In this document: one piece after another, positions 8,740 through 15,649 of the stretch
Layout: every line of letters begins with the position of its first letter
Position numbering within the stretch: the first letter of the stretch is position 1
DNA from: Planctomycetota bacterium
Lineage (GTDB): Bacteria; Planctomycetota; J058; JAJDCQ01
NCBI GenBank assembly: GCA_029260755.1
Contig: JAJDCQ010000070.1
Coordinates: 1-64,000, forward strand
DNA: 64,000 nucleotides
Direction: 5' to 3'
Made by a program: the position numbers and the translations under genes
Notes under the pieces: model-generated
What the model was told of the DNA's origin: nothing
Database searches by the model: none
What the model saw: only the letters and a program-made list of their open reading frames with translations

Positions 8740-10970
8740 GGCAGCTTCGCGGCCGCGCGGGCGCGCAGCGCGGGGTCGGGGTGGGACGCGGCGAGCGCCT
8801 CGAGGTGGGCGCGGGCCCAGCGGGGGCCGCCGTGCTTCGCGAGGACGCCGAGGGCGTCGATCGCGAGGGCGGCGCGCTCGTCGGTCCCATCGGCCGCCGT
8901 CCGGAGTCGATGCCGGTGGAGCTGGAGCGGTTCGCGGAGCCCGCGGCGAGCGGCGTCGCGCACGACCTCGCTCTCGCTCTCGAGGAGCGCGCCGAGCGCG
9001 ATGATCGCCTCGGTCCGCGGGACCCTGGCGATCGCCGCCGCGGCGGAGAAGCGGATGCTCTCGTCCTCGTCCTCGCGGGCGACGCGGAGGAGCGCCTCGA
9101 CGGCCGCCGTCGATCCCCGCTTCTGGAGGAGCGAGACGCCGACGCCGCGGGGGCCGCGCGCCGCGTCCTCCAGGAACCGTTCGGCGAGGGCGTCGTCGTC
9201 GAGATGGAGGATCCCCCAGCCCGCCTCCTGGCGAACGTCGGGGTGCGGATCCTGCAGGCCGAGCCGTCGGAGCTCCGGGATGAGCTCGCGGCGCTGAGCG
9301 TTCCGGATCCACGTCGCCGCCTCGCGCCGCGCGTCGGCGCTCTCGTGCGCGGTCAGCGTCCGGAGCGCCTCGATGACGTCCTCGCGGTCGAGCACGGACG
9401 CGAGCGCTCGGGCGAGGGCGATCGCCCGGCCGGCGGAGGCGCCCTCGACGCGCGCGATGAGGGCGTCGATCAGCTCGGTCGCTACCGGGTAGCCGCAGGC
9501 GCGGATCGCCGCGTCGGCGATGCCCTCGTCCTCGTCGAGGACGCCGCGGGTGAGCGCCTCGGCGACGGCGTCGGCGGAGGAGCCGCCGTTCTCCACGGCG
9601 GTGAAGGCGGCGATCCGGACGCTGGCGTCCGCATCGTCGCAGAGCACGCGGAGCACGACGGTCGCGGCGTCGTGCTCGAACGCGACCGCCGCGCCGGCGA
9701 GGCTCCGCCGCACCGCCGGGGCCGCGTCGGCGGCGAGCGCGTCGAGCGCGTCCGCCGGGATCGGCTCGCTCTGCCGGGCGAAGACGGCGACCGCCGCGGC
9801 GCGGATCGACGCATCGTCGTCGCCGAGCCGCGACCGCGCGATCGCGAAGAAGCGCTCGCTCGCCTCGCCCTCCTCGGGAGTGGCCGAGTCGGCGAGGGCG
9901 ACCAGGACGTGTCGGCGCACCCGCGGGTCCGGGTCGCCGGCGCCCTGGGCGAGACGATCGATGATCGGGGCGACGTCCCACGAGAGGGCGAGGATCCTCC
10001 ACGCGCCGGCGCGTTCGTCGGCGCCCTCTCGGCCGAGGGCTTCGATGAGGGCGGGCGTCGGCGCATCGCCCTCGACGAACCAGACCTCGGAGGCCTGGCT
10101 CCGCGCCTCGTCGGCGAGGTTCTCGTCGGGGTCGTCGAGCAGACGCGCCCAGGTCGTCAGCTCGATCTTCTCGGGGGCGTGCTCGAAGAGGATCTCCGCG
10201 ACGAGCCACCGGATGGTCTCGTCGCCGCGGCCGAGGAGGGCGCGGAGCGCCGGGCGGGCGTCGTCGACCGCGGCGTCGGCCTCGTAGTGCCCGTTCTGGA
10301 TGATCTCGAAGCAGCGGCTCGCGACGTCGGGGTGGGGCGACTCGAGCCCGTCGAGCGCGGCCGTGAAGGACGCGTCGGGATCGCGGTCGAGCCACCCGAG
10401 CGCGTGGAGCGCGTTCTCGCGGACGCGCGGGCTGGGGTCGTCGAAGGCTCGTGCGACGGCGAGGGTCGCGGCGGCGTCGCCGCTCAGGCGCAGGCCGTCG
10501 AGGGCGAGCAGGCGGACGACCTCGTCGTCGTGCTCGAGCAGCTCCTCGAAGATCGGGACGGCCGGCCAGCTCGGGGCGAAGTCGCGCAGCAGCCCGGCGA
10601 CCACCCGCTGCTGATGGAGCGGCCCGTCGTGGAGGTAGGGCCGGAGCTCCTCGGGGCCGAACCAGGTCCCCTCGTCCAGGCGCTCCTCGACGGCCCAGCG
10701 GACGTAGTCCATCTCGTTCCACATCCCCATCGCGTTCGGGTCGACGATCGAGACCTCGTCGGCCTCGACCGGATCGACGAGCTCGGCCGTCGCTCGCACG
10801 ATCGGGTCGAGCCACGGCGAGACGGCGATGACGGTCTCCGGCGCCCACACCGGAAGCCAGCGCCAGAGGACGAGGAGCGTCCCGATGCCGACCGTGATGC
10901 CGAGACCGACCCACGCCGCCGCGCGGATGCGCCGGCGCGGGGCGGGGCGAGTCTCGGCGTCGTCGGACAT
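8736..10970 (-). CDS. Membrane-anchored HEAT-repeat protein
   Basis: A 744-residue protein with one N-terminal membrane segment (about 17-38: AAWVGLGITVGIGTLLVLWR), then some 15 or more HEAT-like helical pairs such as DPSPRVRENALHALGWLDRD and DPHPDVRQEAGWGILHLDDD. The solenoid probably faces the periplasm, with the charged N-terminus inside. Its stop overlaps the BamA-like GTG, implying coupled synthesis in fixed ratio. An adaptor role in outer-membrane biogenesis is inference from position only. The ATG at 10970 is the first codon before the basic n-region. Confidence 0.85.
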   Translation of the reverse strand: MSDDAETRPAPRRRIRAAAWVGLGITVGIGTLLVLWRWLPVWAPETVIAVSPWLDPIVRATAELVDPVEADEVSIVDPNAMGMWNEMDYVRWAVEERLDEGTWFGPEELRPYLHDGPLHQQRVVAGLLRDFAPSWPAVPIFEELLEHDDEVVRLLALDGLRLSGDAAATLAVARAFDDPSPRVRENALHALGWLDRDPDASFTAALDGLESPHPDVASRCFEIIQNGHYEADAAVDDARPALRALLGRGDETIRWLVAEILFEHAPEKIELTTWARLLDDPDENLADEARSQASEVWFVEGDAPTPALIEALGREGADERAGAWRILALSWDVAPIIDRLAQGAGDPDPRVRRHVLVALADSATPEEGEASERFFAIARSRLGDDDASIRAAAVAVFARQSEPIPADALDALAADAAPAVRRSLAGAAVAFEHDAATVVLRVLCDDADASVRIAAFTAVENGGSSADAVAEALTRGVLDEDEGIADAAIRACGYPVATELIDALIARVEGASAGRAIALARALASVLDREDVIEALRTLTAHESADARREAATWIRNAQRRELIPELRRLGLQDPHPDVRQEAGWGILHLDDDALAERFLEDAARGPRGVGVSLLQKRGSTAAVEALLRVAREDEDESIRFSAAAAIARVPRTEAIIALGALLESESEVVRDAARRGLREPLQLHRHRLRTAADGTDERAALAIDALGVLAKHGGPRWARAHLEALAASHPDPALRARAAAKLP

Positions 10971-11044
10971 GGACGGCTGGGGCGGAACGCGCCGCTCGTG
11001 CCTCGCAGAAGAGGACGGCCGAGCCGCGGCGTTGCCTCGGGGGA

Positions 11045-11365
11045 CTATCCGGTGCGACGGATGATGTGGTAGCCGAACGGCGTCTCGATCACGTCGCTCG
11101 TCGCGCCGACCTCGAGGGCGAAGGTCGTCTCCTCGAACGCGGGGACCATCTGGCCCTTCCCGAACGGGCCGAGGTCGCCGCCCTTCTCGCCCGAGGGGCA
11201 GTCGCTGTTCTGGCGGGCGAGCTCGCCGAAGTCGGCGCCGCCGTCGACCTGCGTCTTGAGCGCGGCGATCTGGGTCTTCGCCTCGTCCTGGGTGCGCGAG
11301 GCGGTCGACCGCATCGAGCCGGCGTACATGAGGAGGATGTGGGAGGCGCGGACCTGGTCGCTCAT
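11045..11365 (-). CDS. Parvulin-type peptidyl-prolyl isomerase
   Basis: A 106-residue single-domain parvulin. ASHILLMY, SDCPSGEKGGDLGPFGKGQM, FEETTFAL and TPFGYHII are the conserved rotamase blocks. There is no signal peptide, so this copy is cytoplasmic, unlike SurA/PrsA. The loop after the first strand (RSTASRTQDEAKTQI) is of the Pin1-like kind. It is the first gene of the operon leading to the HEAT and BamA-like genes, 74 bp upstream of HEAT. Its own extended -10 promoter lies at 11425-11430, and AAGGGA about 10 nt before the ATG serves as ribosome site. Confidence 0.93.
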   Translation of the reverse strand: MSDQVRASHILLMYAGSMRSTASRTQDEAKTQIAALKTQVDGGADFGELARQNSDCPSGEKGGDLGPFGKGQMVPAFEETTFALEVGATSDVIETPFGYHIIRRTG

Positions 11366-11424
11366 CGTGGATCTTCCCTTCGTTTCGGTCGGAGCGGGTG
11401 GGTTGAAAGTCGGTGAGGGGCGCC

Positions 11425-11430
11425 AGTATA
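11425..11430 (-). promoter_or_regulatory. Extended -10 promoter (TGC-TATACT) of the PPIase-HEAT-BamA operon
   Basis: On the minus strand TGCTATACT gives an extended -10 element with a 5 of 6 hexamer, leaving a leader of about 50 nt before the PPIase start. No good -35 is seen. Confidence 0.5.
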
Positions 11431-11611
11431 GCAGACGACCGCGGGCGCGCCGCGGACGCCGGTGACGGTGCCGTGACGGCCGCGAACCCAGATGGCTCGG
11501 TGAGCGTCTCAATGAACGCGACGCTCCTCCGGGAGAGGGCCGGTCGGGGAACTCCCGGCCGCGCTCGCGGGTGAGACCTCTCGGGGGCGGCGCTCGGAAG
11601 TGAGGTAGGTC

Positions 11612-13072
11612 ATGGGCTCGAACGCGTTCCGTCGATGCGACGCCGGCTCGGGCCGACTCGTCGGGGTGCTCCTCGGGGCGCCGGCCGCCGTCGTCGCGGG
11701 CGTCGGGATCGCCCTGGTCCTCGGCGTCGGGGCCCCCCGCGGGCCCGACATCGCCGCCGACTCCACCGCCGGCGAGGCCGACTCCGCCGAGGTCGTCCGG
11801 CTCCAGGCGAAGGTCGCCGACCTCGAGTCCGAGATCGAGCGGCTCGTCGACCTCGTCCTCTCCGACGACTGGGGCGACACCCCGGCCGACGGCGCCGAAG
11901 ATGACGCGGTGGGGGCGCTCGTCTCCTCCGCGCGCGCGGGGGACGACGATGAGGAGGACGGCGACGAGGACCTCGCCGCCGACGTCATCGAGCTCGACGT
12001 GGATCCGGGCGTCCGCGCGCGCCTCGCCGCGCTCCTCGAGCGTCTCCCCGTGGCGAGCCTCGCCGAGCATCCCGGCTTCTGGTCGGCTCTCATCGATGAG
12101 CTGATCGAGGCGGGCGACCATGACCTCGCGATCGCGGGCCTCCGGACTATGGTCGCCGCCGGCTTCGTCGCGCCCGAGGGGACCGTCGAGTGGCTCGCGC
12201 AGCTCCCGATCGAGCTCCGGCTGTCGGAGCTGCGGCGCTTCGCCGGCCCGTCGGAGAACGACGAGCTCTGGGGCGACCTGGGCGATGCCCTCGTCGAGGC
12301 GGGCGATGGCGGGGCGGTCGACGCCTTCCTGAGGGCGCTCGCCCTCGACCCGGCGGACGAGGAGTGGGTGAACCAGGTCGGCGAGAGCGACCCGCTCCGT
12401 GGCCTCGCGATCATCGAGGCCGCCCTCGAGGAGATGCCGAACGACGCCGAGCTCCTCGCATCGCTCGCGAACCTCCACCGCGCCGCCGGCAGCCCGGGCG
12501 CGGCGTTCGAGGCCTACGAGCGCGCGTTCCGGGAGACCGAGGGCGGCGACTGGGCCGACGCGCTCGTCGCGATCGACCCCGGCCGGGCCGCGACCCTGTT
12601 CCGCGAGGCGCTCGAGCGCGACGCGGAGCGCGCCGATCTGTGGCAACCGCTCGCGGTCGCGCACGGCCTCTCGGGCAACCCTCAGGCGGCGATCGAGGCC
12701 GTCGGGGAGGCCATCGCCGCCGGTCACGACCCGACGGGGACCTACGAGGCGCTCGTCCTCCACGACCCGAGCAGCGCGATCCCCGTGATCGAGACGGTCC
12801 TCGGCGAGCAGCCCGAGAACGACGAGCTGTGGGGCGACCTCGGCGACGCCTACTTCGCCCTCGGTCGACCGCAGGAGGCGCTCGACCGGTACCGCCGCGC
12901 GCACGAGCTCGACGAGGAGGACGAGGAGTGGAGCGATGCGATCGCGATGCTCACCGGCGAGTCGGTGCCGATGGACGAGATGGATGAGGTGTTGATCTTC
13001 GATGGCGACGAGGAGCTGATCGAGCTCGACCGCAAGGATGTGATGCGGATGCTCGGTCGCCGGGGTCGCTGA
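11612..13072 (+). CDS. Membrane-anchored TPR protein
   Basis: A 486-residue protein with a hydrophobic segment near residues 17-42, a coiled-coil (VVRLQAKVADLESEIERLVD), a very acidic linker (DDDEEDGDEDL), and TPR-like helical repeats. The phrase NDELWGDLGDA occurs twice and DEEW twice, showing internal duplication. I do not recognise a specific family. The ATG at 11612 has a purine-rich gaggt a few bases upstream. It stands alone, divergent from the PPIase operon, and ends at a strong bidirectional hairpin. Confidence 0.82.
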   Translation: MGSNAFRRCDAGSGRLVGVLLGAPAAVVAGVGIALVLGVGAPRGPDIAADSTAGEADSAEVVRLQAKVADLESEIERLVDLVLSDDWGDTPADGAEDDAVGALVSSARAGDDDEEDGDEDLAADVIELDVDPGVRARLAALLERLPVASLAEHPGFWSALIDELIEAGDHDLAIAGLRTMVAAGFVAPEGTVEWLAQLPIELRLSELRRFAGPSENDELWGDLGDALVEAGDGGAVDAFLRALALDPADEEWVNQVGESDPLRGLAIIEAALEEMPNDAELLASLANLHRAAGSPGAAFEAYERAFRETEGGDWADALVAIDPGRAATLFREALERDAERADLWQPLAVAHGLSGNPQAAIEAVGEAIAAGHDPTGTYEALVLHDPSSAIPVIETVLGEQPENDELWGDLGDAYFALGRPQEALDRYRRAHELDEEDEEWSDAIAMLTGESVPMDEMDEVLIFDGDEELIELDRKDVMRMLGRRGR

Positions 13073-13131
13073 CCGCTCCCTCACCGTCGCGCAAGGGCGG
13101 GGGCAATGAGCTCGGGAGCCCGCAGCACGCA

Positions 13132-13217
13132 GTCCGCGTCATCCGCGCAATCCGCGGTTCCACTCGTTTCGTGCGCCGAAAAGGAACGAAACCGCGGATT
13201 CCGCGGATTGCGCGGAC
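13132..13217. repeat. Palindromic ccgcggatt-type intergenic repeat, copy 1
   Basis: Two 28-nt arms (13132-13159 and 13190-13217) are near-perfect inverted copies built from the unit ccgcggattNcgcggattNcgcgg. Two related copies lie at 14735-14815 and 14976-15056. Translations of such repeats give the spurious peptides ITRITR and DYADYA found in many genomes. No transposase is nearby. Confidence 0.75.
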
Positions 13218-13230
13218 CGAACGATGAGAG

Positions 13231-13264
13231 CGGCCGGGCCTCTCCTCGTGGAGAGACCCGGCCG
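13231..13264. terminator. Bidirectional hairpin terminator
   Basis: 14-nt arms (cggccgggcctctc and its complement with one mismatch) surround a 6-nt loop. It lies between converging genes ending at 13072 and 13309. A loose T-rich stretch (tctggcttcttgctctt) follows on the plus strand. Confidence 0.65.
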
Positions 13265-13308
13265 TCTGGCTTCTTGCTCTTGCGTCTCGGTGCTGCCGCT
13301 GCCGCGGT

Positions 13309-14544
13309 CTAGGGGTAGAGGACCGGCTCCTTCTCCGGCGCCTGCTCCTCCTCCTTCTCCGCGGAGCCGCGGCGCTGCTTCTTCTGGCGGCGGGCCTCGG
13401 CCATGGCGGCGCGCGCCTTGGCGCGCTTCTGCGCCTTCTCGGCCGTCCTGGCCTTCTTCGCGGCGATCTTCGCCTCCCTGGCCTCCTGCTTCTCGACGCG
13501 CTTCGGGGTCATGAACGTGATCCCGGCGCCGTCGACCTTCTTGTTGTTGTCGTAGTACTTCCGGCCGTAGTCGGCGAAGACGGCCGTGTCGAACTGCTCG
13601 AAGGCGAGGAAGGGACGGCTCGCCAGCCGCTCGTGGACGATCACGTTGATCGTCTTCATCGAGAGCTTACCGCTCTTGTTCTCGACGTAGTGGCCGTCGG
13701 CGCCGACCTCGATCGTGTCGCGGACGATGCCGTTCGCGATCCGCTTCTGCTCGTTCTTCGCGTCGAAGCCCTGCCAGCCGCTCCGGAGGTAGGTCTCGCG
13801 GGGCTGCCGGGAGAGCTCGTCGTGCTGCGCGGCCGCGAAGACGGCGCGCTTGTGGGACGGCGGGACCGACTCGTCGCCCCACAGCTCGACCAGCTCGAGG
13901 GCGAACTTCAGCTCGCGGGCGAGGTCGTCGGGGTGCCAGAAGCCGGGCAGGACGTGGCAGACGGTGCCGTCGGCGGCGATCACGAACATCTGCGTGTTGA
14001 CCGGGCCGGCGCCGTTGGTCGTGCCGACGGCCGTCTGCTCGCAGGTGTAGCCGTGCGACTCACCGACGTACTGCTCGGTGACGATGTTCTTCCAGCCGAG
14101 GACGAAGCGATCGCGGATCAGAGAGAAGACCGGTTCCTGTGGCAGGGAAACTCCCCGCAGGCTCTGGCCGGCGCTTCACAAGTAGCCGTCGAGGTCGCCG
14201 AGCGCCTGGACCCACAGGACCGGCTTGCCGCTCGCGCGGGCCGCGTCACGGGCCGCGGCGAGGTCGCCGTGCCAGGTGAGCTCGGTCGTGAGCTTCTCGA
14301 CGTTCGCGATGACGGCGTCGCCGTCGACCTCGAGCTTGCGGTAGGCGCGGGCCTCCTTCATCGGCCGCTGCGCCTCGAGCTTGGCCTGGCGGGCGGCCTG
14401 CTTCCGGGCGCGAGCCTCCGCCTTCCTCTGCGCCCGCTCGGACTGCTTCGCGGACCGATCCGCGTCGTCGGCCCGGGCGCTCGTCGTCAGGACGGGCAGC
14501 GCGATGAGCGCCAAGGCTAGAGTTGCTGAGAAGATGCGTCTCAT
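13309..14544 (-). CDS. Secreted thioredoxin-like protein with in-frame TGA (candidate selenoprotein)
   Basis: One 411-residue product if the TGA at 14176-14178 (codon 123) is read through; otherwise two pieces, 14176-14544 and a downstream open frame. Residues 1-26 form a signal peptide, then a Lys/Ala/Arg-rich stretch, then a thioredoxin-like start (GKPVLWVQALGDLDGYL) reaching the TGA, and continuing SAGQSLRG, NTQMFVIAADGTVCHVLPGFW and a basic coiled C-terminus. The two halves are in the same frame with no indel. A hairpin with a G at the first loop position lies 24 nt after the TGA, within bacterial SECIS spacing. The codons inside it (GGA, GTT, CCA, GAA) are unusual for this genome. There is no ribosome site before the internal ATG at 13989. 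The start ATG at 14544 follows GGGAGG. A plain nonsense mutation is the alternative. Confidence 0.72.
14136..14161 (-). promoter_or_regulatory. SECIS-like stem-loop downstream of the in-frame TGA
   Basis: On the minus strand a 7-bp stem (GCGGGGA with UCCCUGC, one G-U) closes a GUU loop, extended by CCU/AGG past a CAC bulge, and possibly by CCGG/CCGG below. The loop starts 25 nt after the TGA and has G first, as bacterial SECIS models require (loop 16-37 nt away, G in the first two loop positions). Confidence 0.6.
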
Positions 14545-14665
14545 GGAGCCTCCCTGGGTGGCTGGGGACTCTCCAATGAACGCGCGGGGGGGCGCGGGGG
14601 TGTCGGTAGACTTCGAATCGGGATTGATCGGGGTTTGATCGGGTCCTCTGCTCGTTCTCGTCTGT

Positions 14666-14820
14666 TCCAGGAGCAGGAGTCTCGGGCCTACCGCGGCGAC
14701 GCGTCGGCAACCGCTCGGCGCCGCCCGAATCAGTCCGTGTAATCCGCGAAATCCGCGGTTCGGTCTCTCTCGGCGATGAACCAGTGGGAACCGCGGATTA
14801 CGCGGATTACGCGGAGTGCG
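14666..14820. repeat. 155-bp direct repeat, copy A
   Basis: Identical to 14907-15061 except for one base (gcgatgaa against gcgttgaa), at an offset of 241 bp. It contains a palindromic ccgcggatt repeat with arms at 14735-14761 and 14788-14815. Confidence 0.9.
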
Positions 14821-14826
14821 CGTTCC

Positions 14827-14891
14827 AAGGGGTCAGGTCTCAGATCTCCGCAATAGCGCCCTTATTGTGGAGATCTGAGACCTGACCCCTT
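14827..14891. repeat. 65-nt hairpin element with 29-bp stem (aaggggtcagg ends)
   Basis: Arms 14827-14855 and 14863-14891 are inverted complements with a single G-T pair, loop gcgccct. The ends read aaggggtcaggtc / gacctgacccctt. The shape resembles REP/BIME-like or miniature inverted-repeat elements; no transposase is present in the window. Confidence 0.8.
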
Positions 14892-14909
14892 CAGTCCTTC
14901 AGGCGATCC
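14891..14909. repeat. Duplicate fragment of the 3' end of the neighbouring lipoprotein gene
   Basis: tcagtccttcaggcgatcc at 14891-14909 matches 15136-15154, the stop and last codons of the lipoprotein gene, with one mismatch. It bridges the hairpin element and copy B of the direct repeat and marks a past duplication breakpoint. Confidence 0.65.
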
Positions 14910-15061
14910 AGGAGCAGGAGTCTCGGGCCTACCGCGGCGACGCGTCGGCAACCGCTCGGCGCCGCCCGAATCAGTCCGTGTAATCCGCGAAATCCGCGGT
15001 TCGGTCTCTCTCGGCGTTGAACCAGTGGGAACCGCGGATTACGCGGATTACGCGGAGTGCG
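14907..15061. repeat. 155-bp direct repeat, copy B
   Basis: Second copy of 14666-14820 with one substitution. It contains palindromic arms at 14976-15002 and 15029-15056. The near identity means the duplication is recent or kept uniform by gene conversion. Confidence 0.9.
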
Positions 15062-15135
15062 AGTTGCCAGGGTCCGGGTTCATTGCCGTTGCGCCTCTGC
15101 GTGAGATTCCATCGTTCCGGGAAGACACGATCCCC

Positions 15136-15621
15136 TCAGTCCTTCAGCCGATCCCCCCGTGCCTCCAGGAACGCCACGAACGCCTTCGCCTCGGGGGCCA
15201 GGGCGTCCGATGGCGTCGCCGCGACCTTCGCGAAGCGCGCCTTCGCGTCATCGACCTCGCCCCGGAAGAGCGCGACCAGGGCGCGCTTGGAGCGGGCCTT
15301 GCCGCCCTCGATCGTGTCGCCGAAGCGCGCGATGCAGTCGTCGAATGCGGCGGCGGCCGCGTCGCGGTCGCCGAGGGCGAGGTGCGCCTTGCCGAGGTTG
15401 AGGACGGCGCGGCTGGCGAGGTTCCCCTTCGGGTGCTCGTCGCCGTAGCGCTCGAAGATGGTGATCGCCTCGGGGTACTTCCCGGCGAGGAGCAGCGTCT
15501 TCCCCTCGTCGAAGAGCTCCTTGCCGCCGCCGCGGGCGGAGCCGCCGGTGCAGGCGGCGATGCCGATCACGGCGATCAGGACGGCGATCGTGGCGAGCTG
15601 GGTGCGGAGCCTGGCGGGCAT
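15136..15621 (-). CDS. TPR lipoprotein, YbgF/BamD-like
   Basis: A 161-residue lipoprotein. The signal peptide ends in a lipobox (GIAAC, lipidated Cys at about 24). TPR-like helices follow (EGKTLLLAGKYPEAITIFER, LNLGKAHLALGDRDAAAAAF). Such small TPR lipoproteins scaffold envelope machines, but a specific role is not shown. It begins 28 bp after the upstream kinase stop and is probably co-transcribed. The last 19 nt of the gene recur at 14891-14909. Confidence 0.85.
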   Translation of the reverse strand: MPARLRTQLATIAVLIAVIGIAACTGGSARGGGKELFDEGKTLLLAGKYPEAITIFERYGDEHPKGNLASRAVLNLGKAHLALGDRDAAAAAFDDCIARFGDTIEGGKARSKRALVALFRGEVDDAKARFAKVAATPSDALAPEAKAFVAFLEARGDRLKD

Positions 15622-15649
15622 GGCTTTCCTCCTCCGGCGCCTTTCCGGG

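Larger units (their letters stand above)
14545..15135. other. Repeat-rich intergenic region without a supported gene
   Basis: This 591-bp gap contains a 155-bp direct duplication, two palindromic ccgcggatt repeats, a long hairpin and a 19-nt copy of the neighbouring gene's 3' end, each listed separately. Short open frames here are translations of repeats and lack ribosome sites. Confidence 0.8.

Noticed and set aside
6313..9297. 994-codon open frame on the plus strand
   Set aside because: It lies wholly opposite the BamA-like and HEAT genes, is Arg/Asp/Glu-rich without domains, and results from high GC on the antisense strand.
8740..10914. Long N-terminal extension of the BamA-like frame to 10914
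   Set aside because: It is the HEAT gene in another frame; the GTG at 8739 starts a signal peptide and overlaps the HEAT stop.
13990..14175. Reading the thioredoxin-like gene as a simple pseudogene
   Set aside because: Codon use and protein sense continue across 186 bp after the TGA with no frameshift, and a SECIS-like stem is present; a nonsense mutation remains possible but is the weaker explanation.
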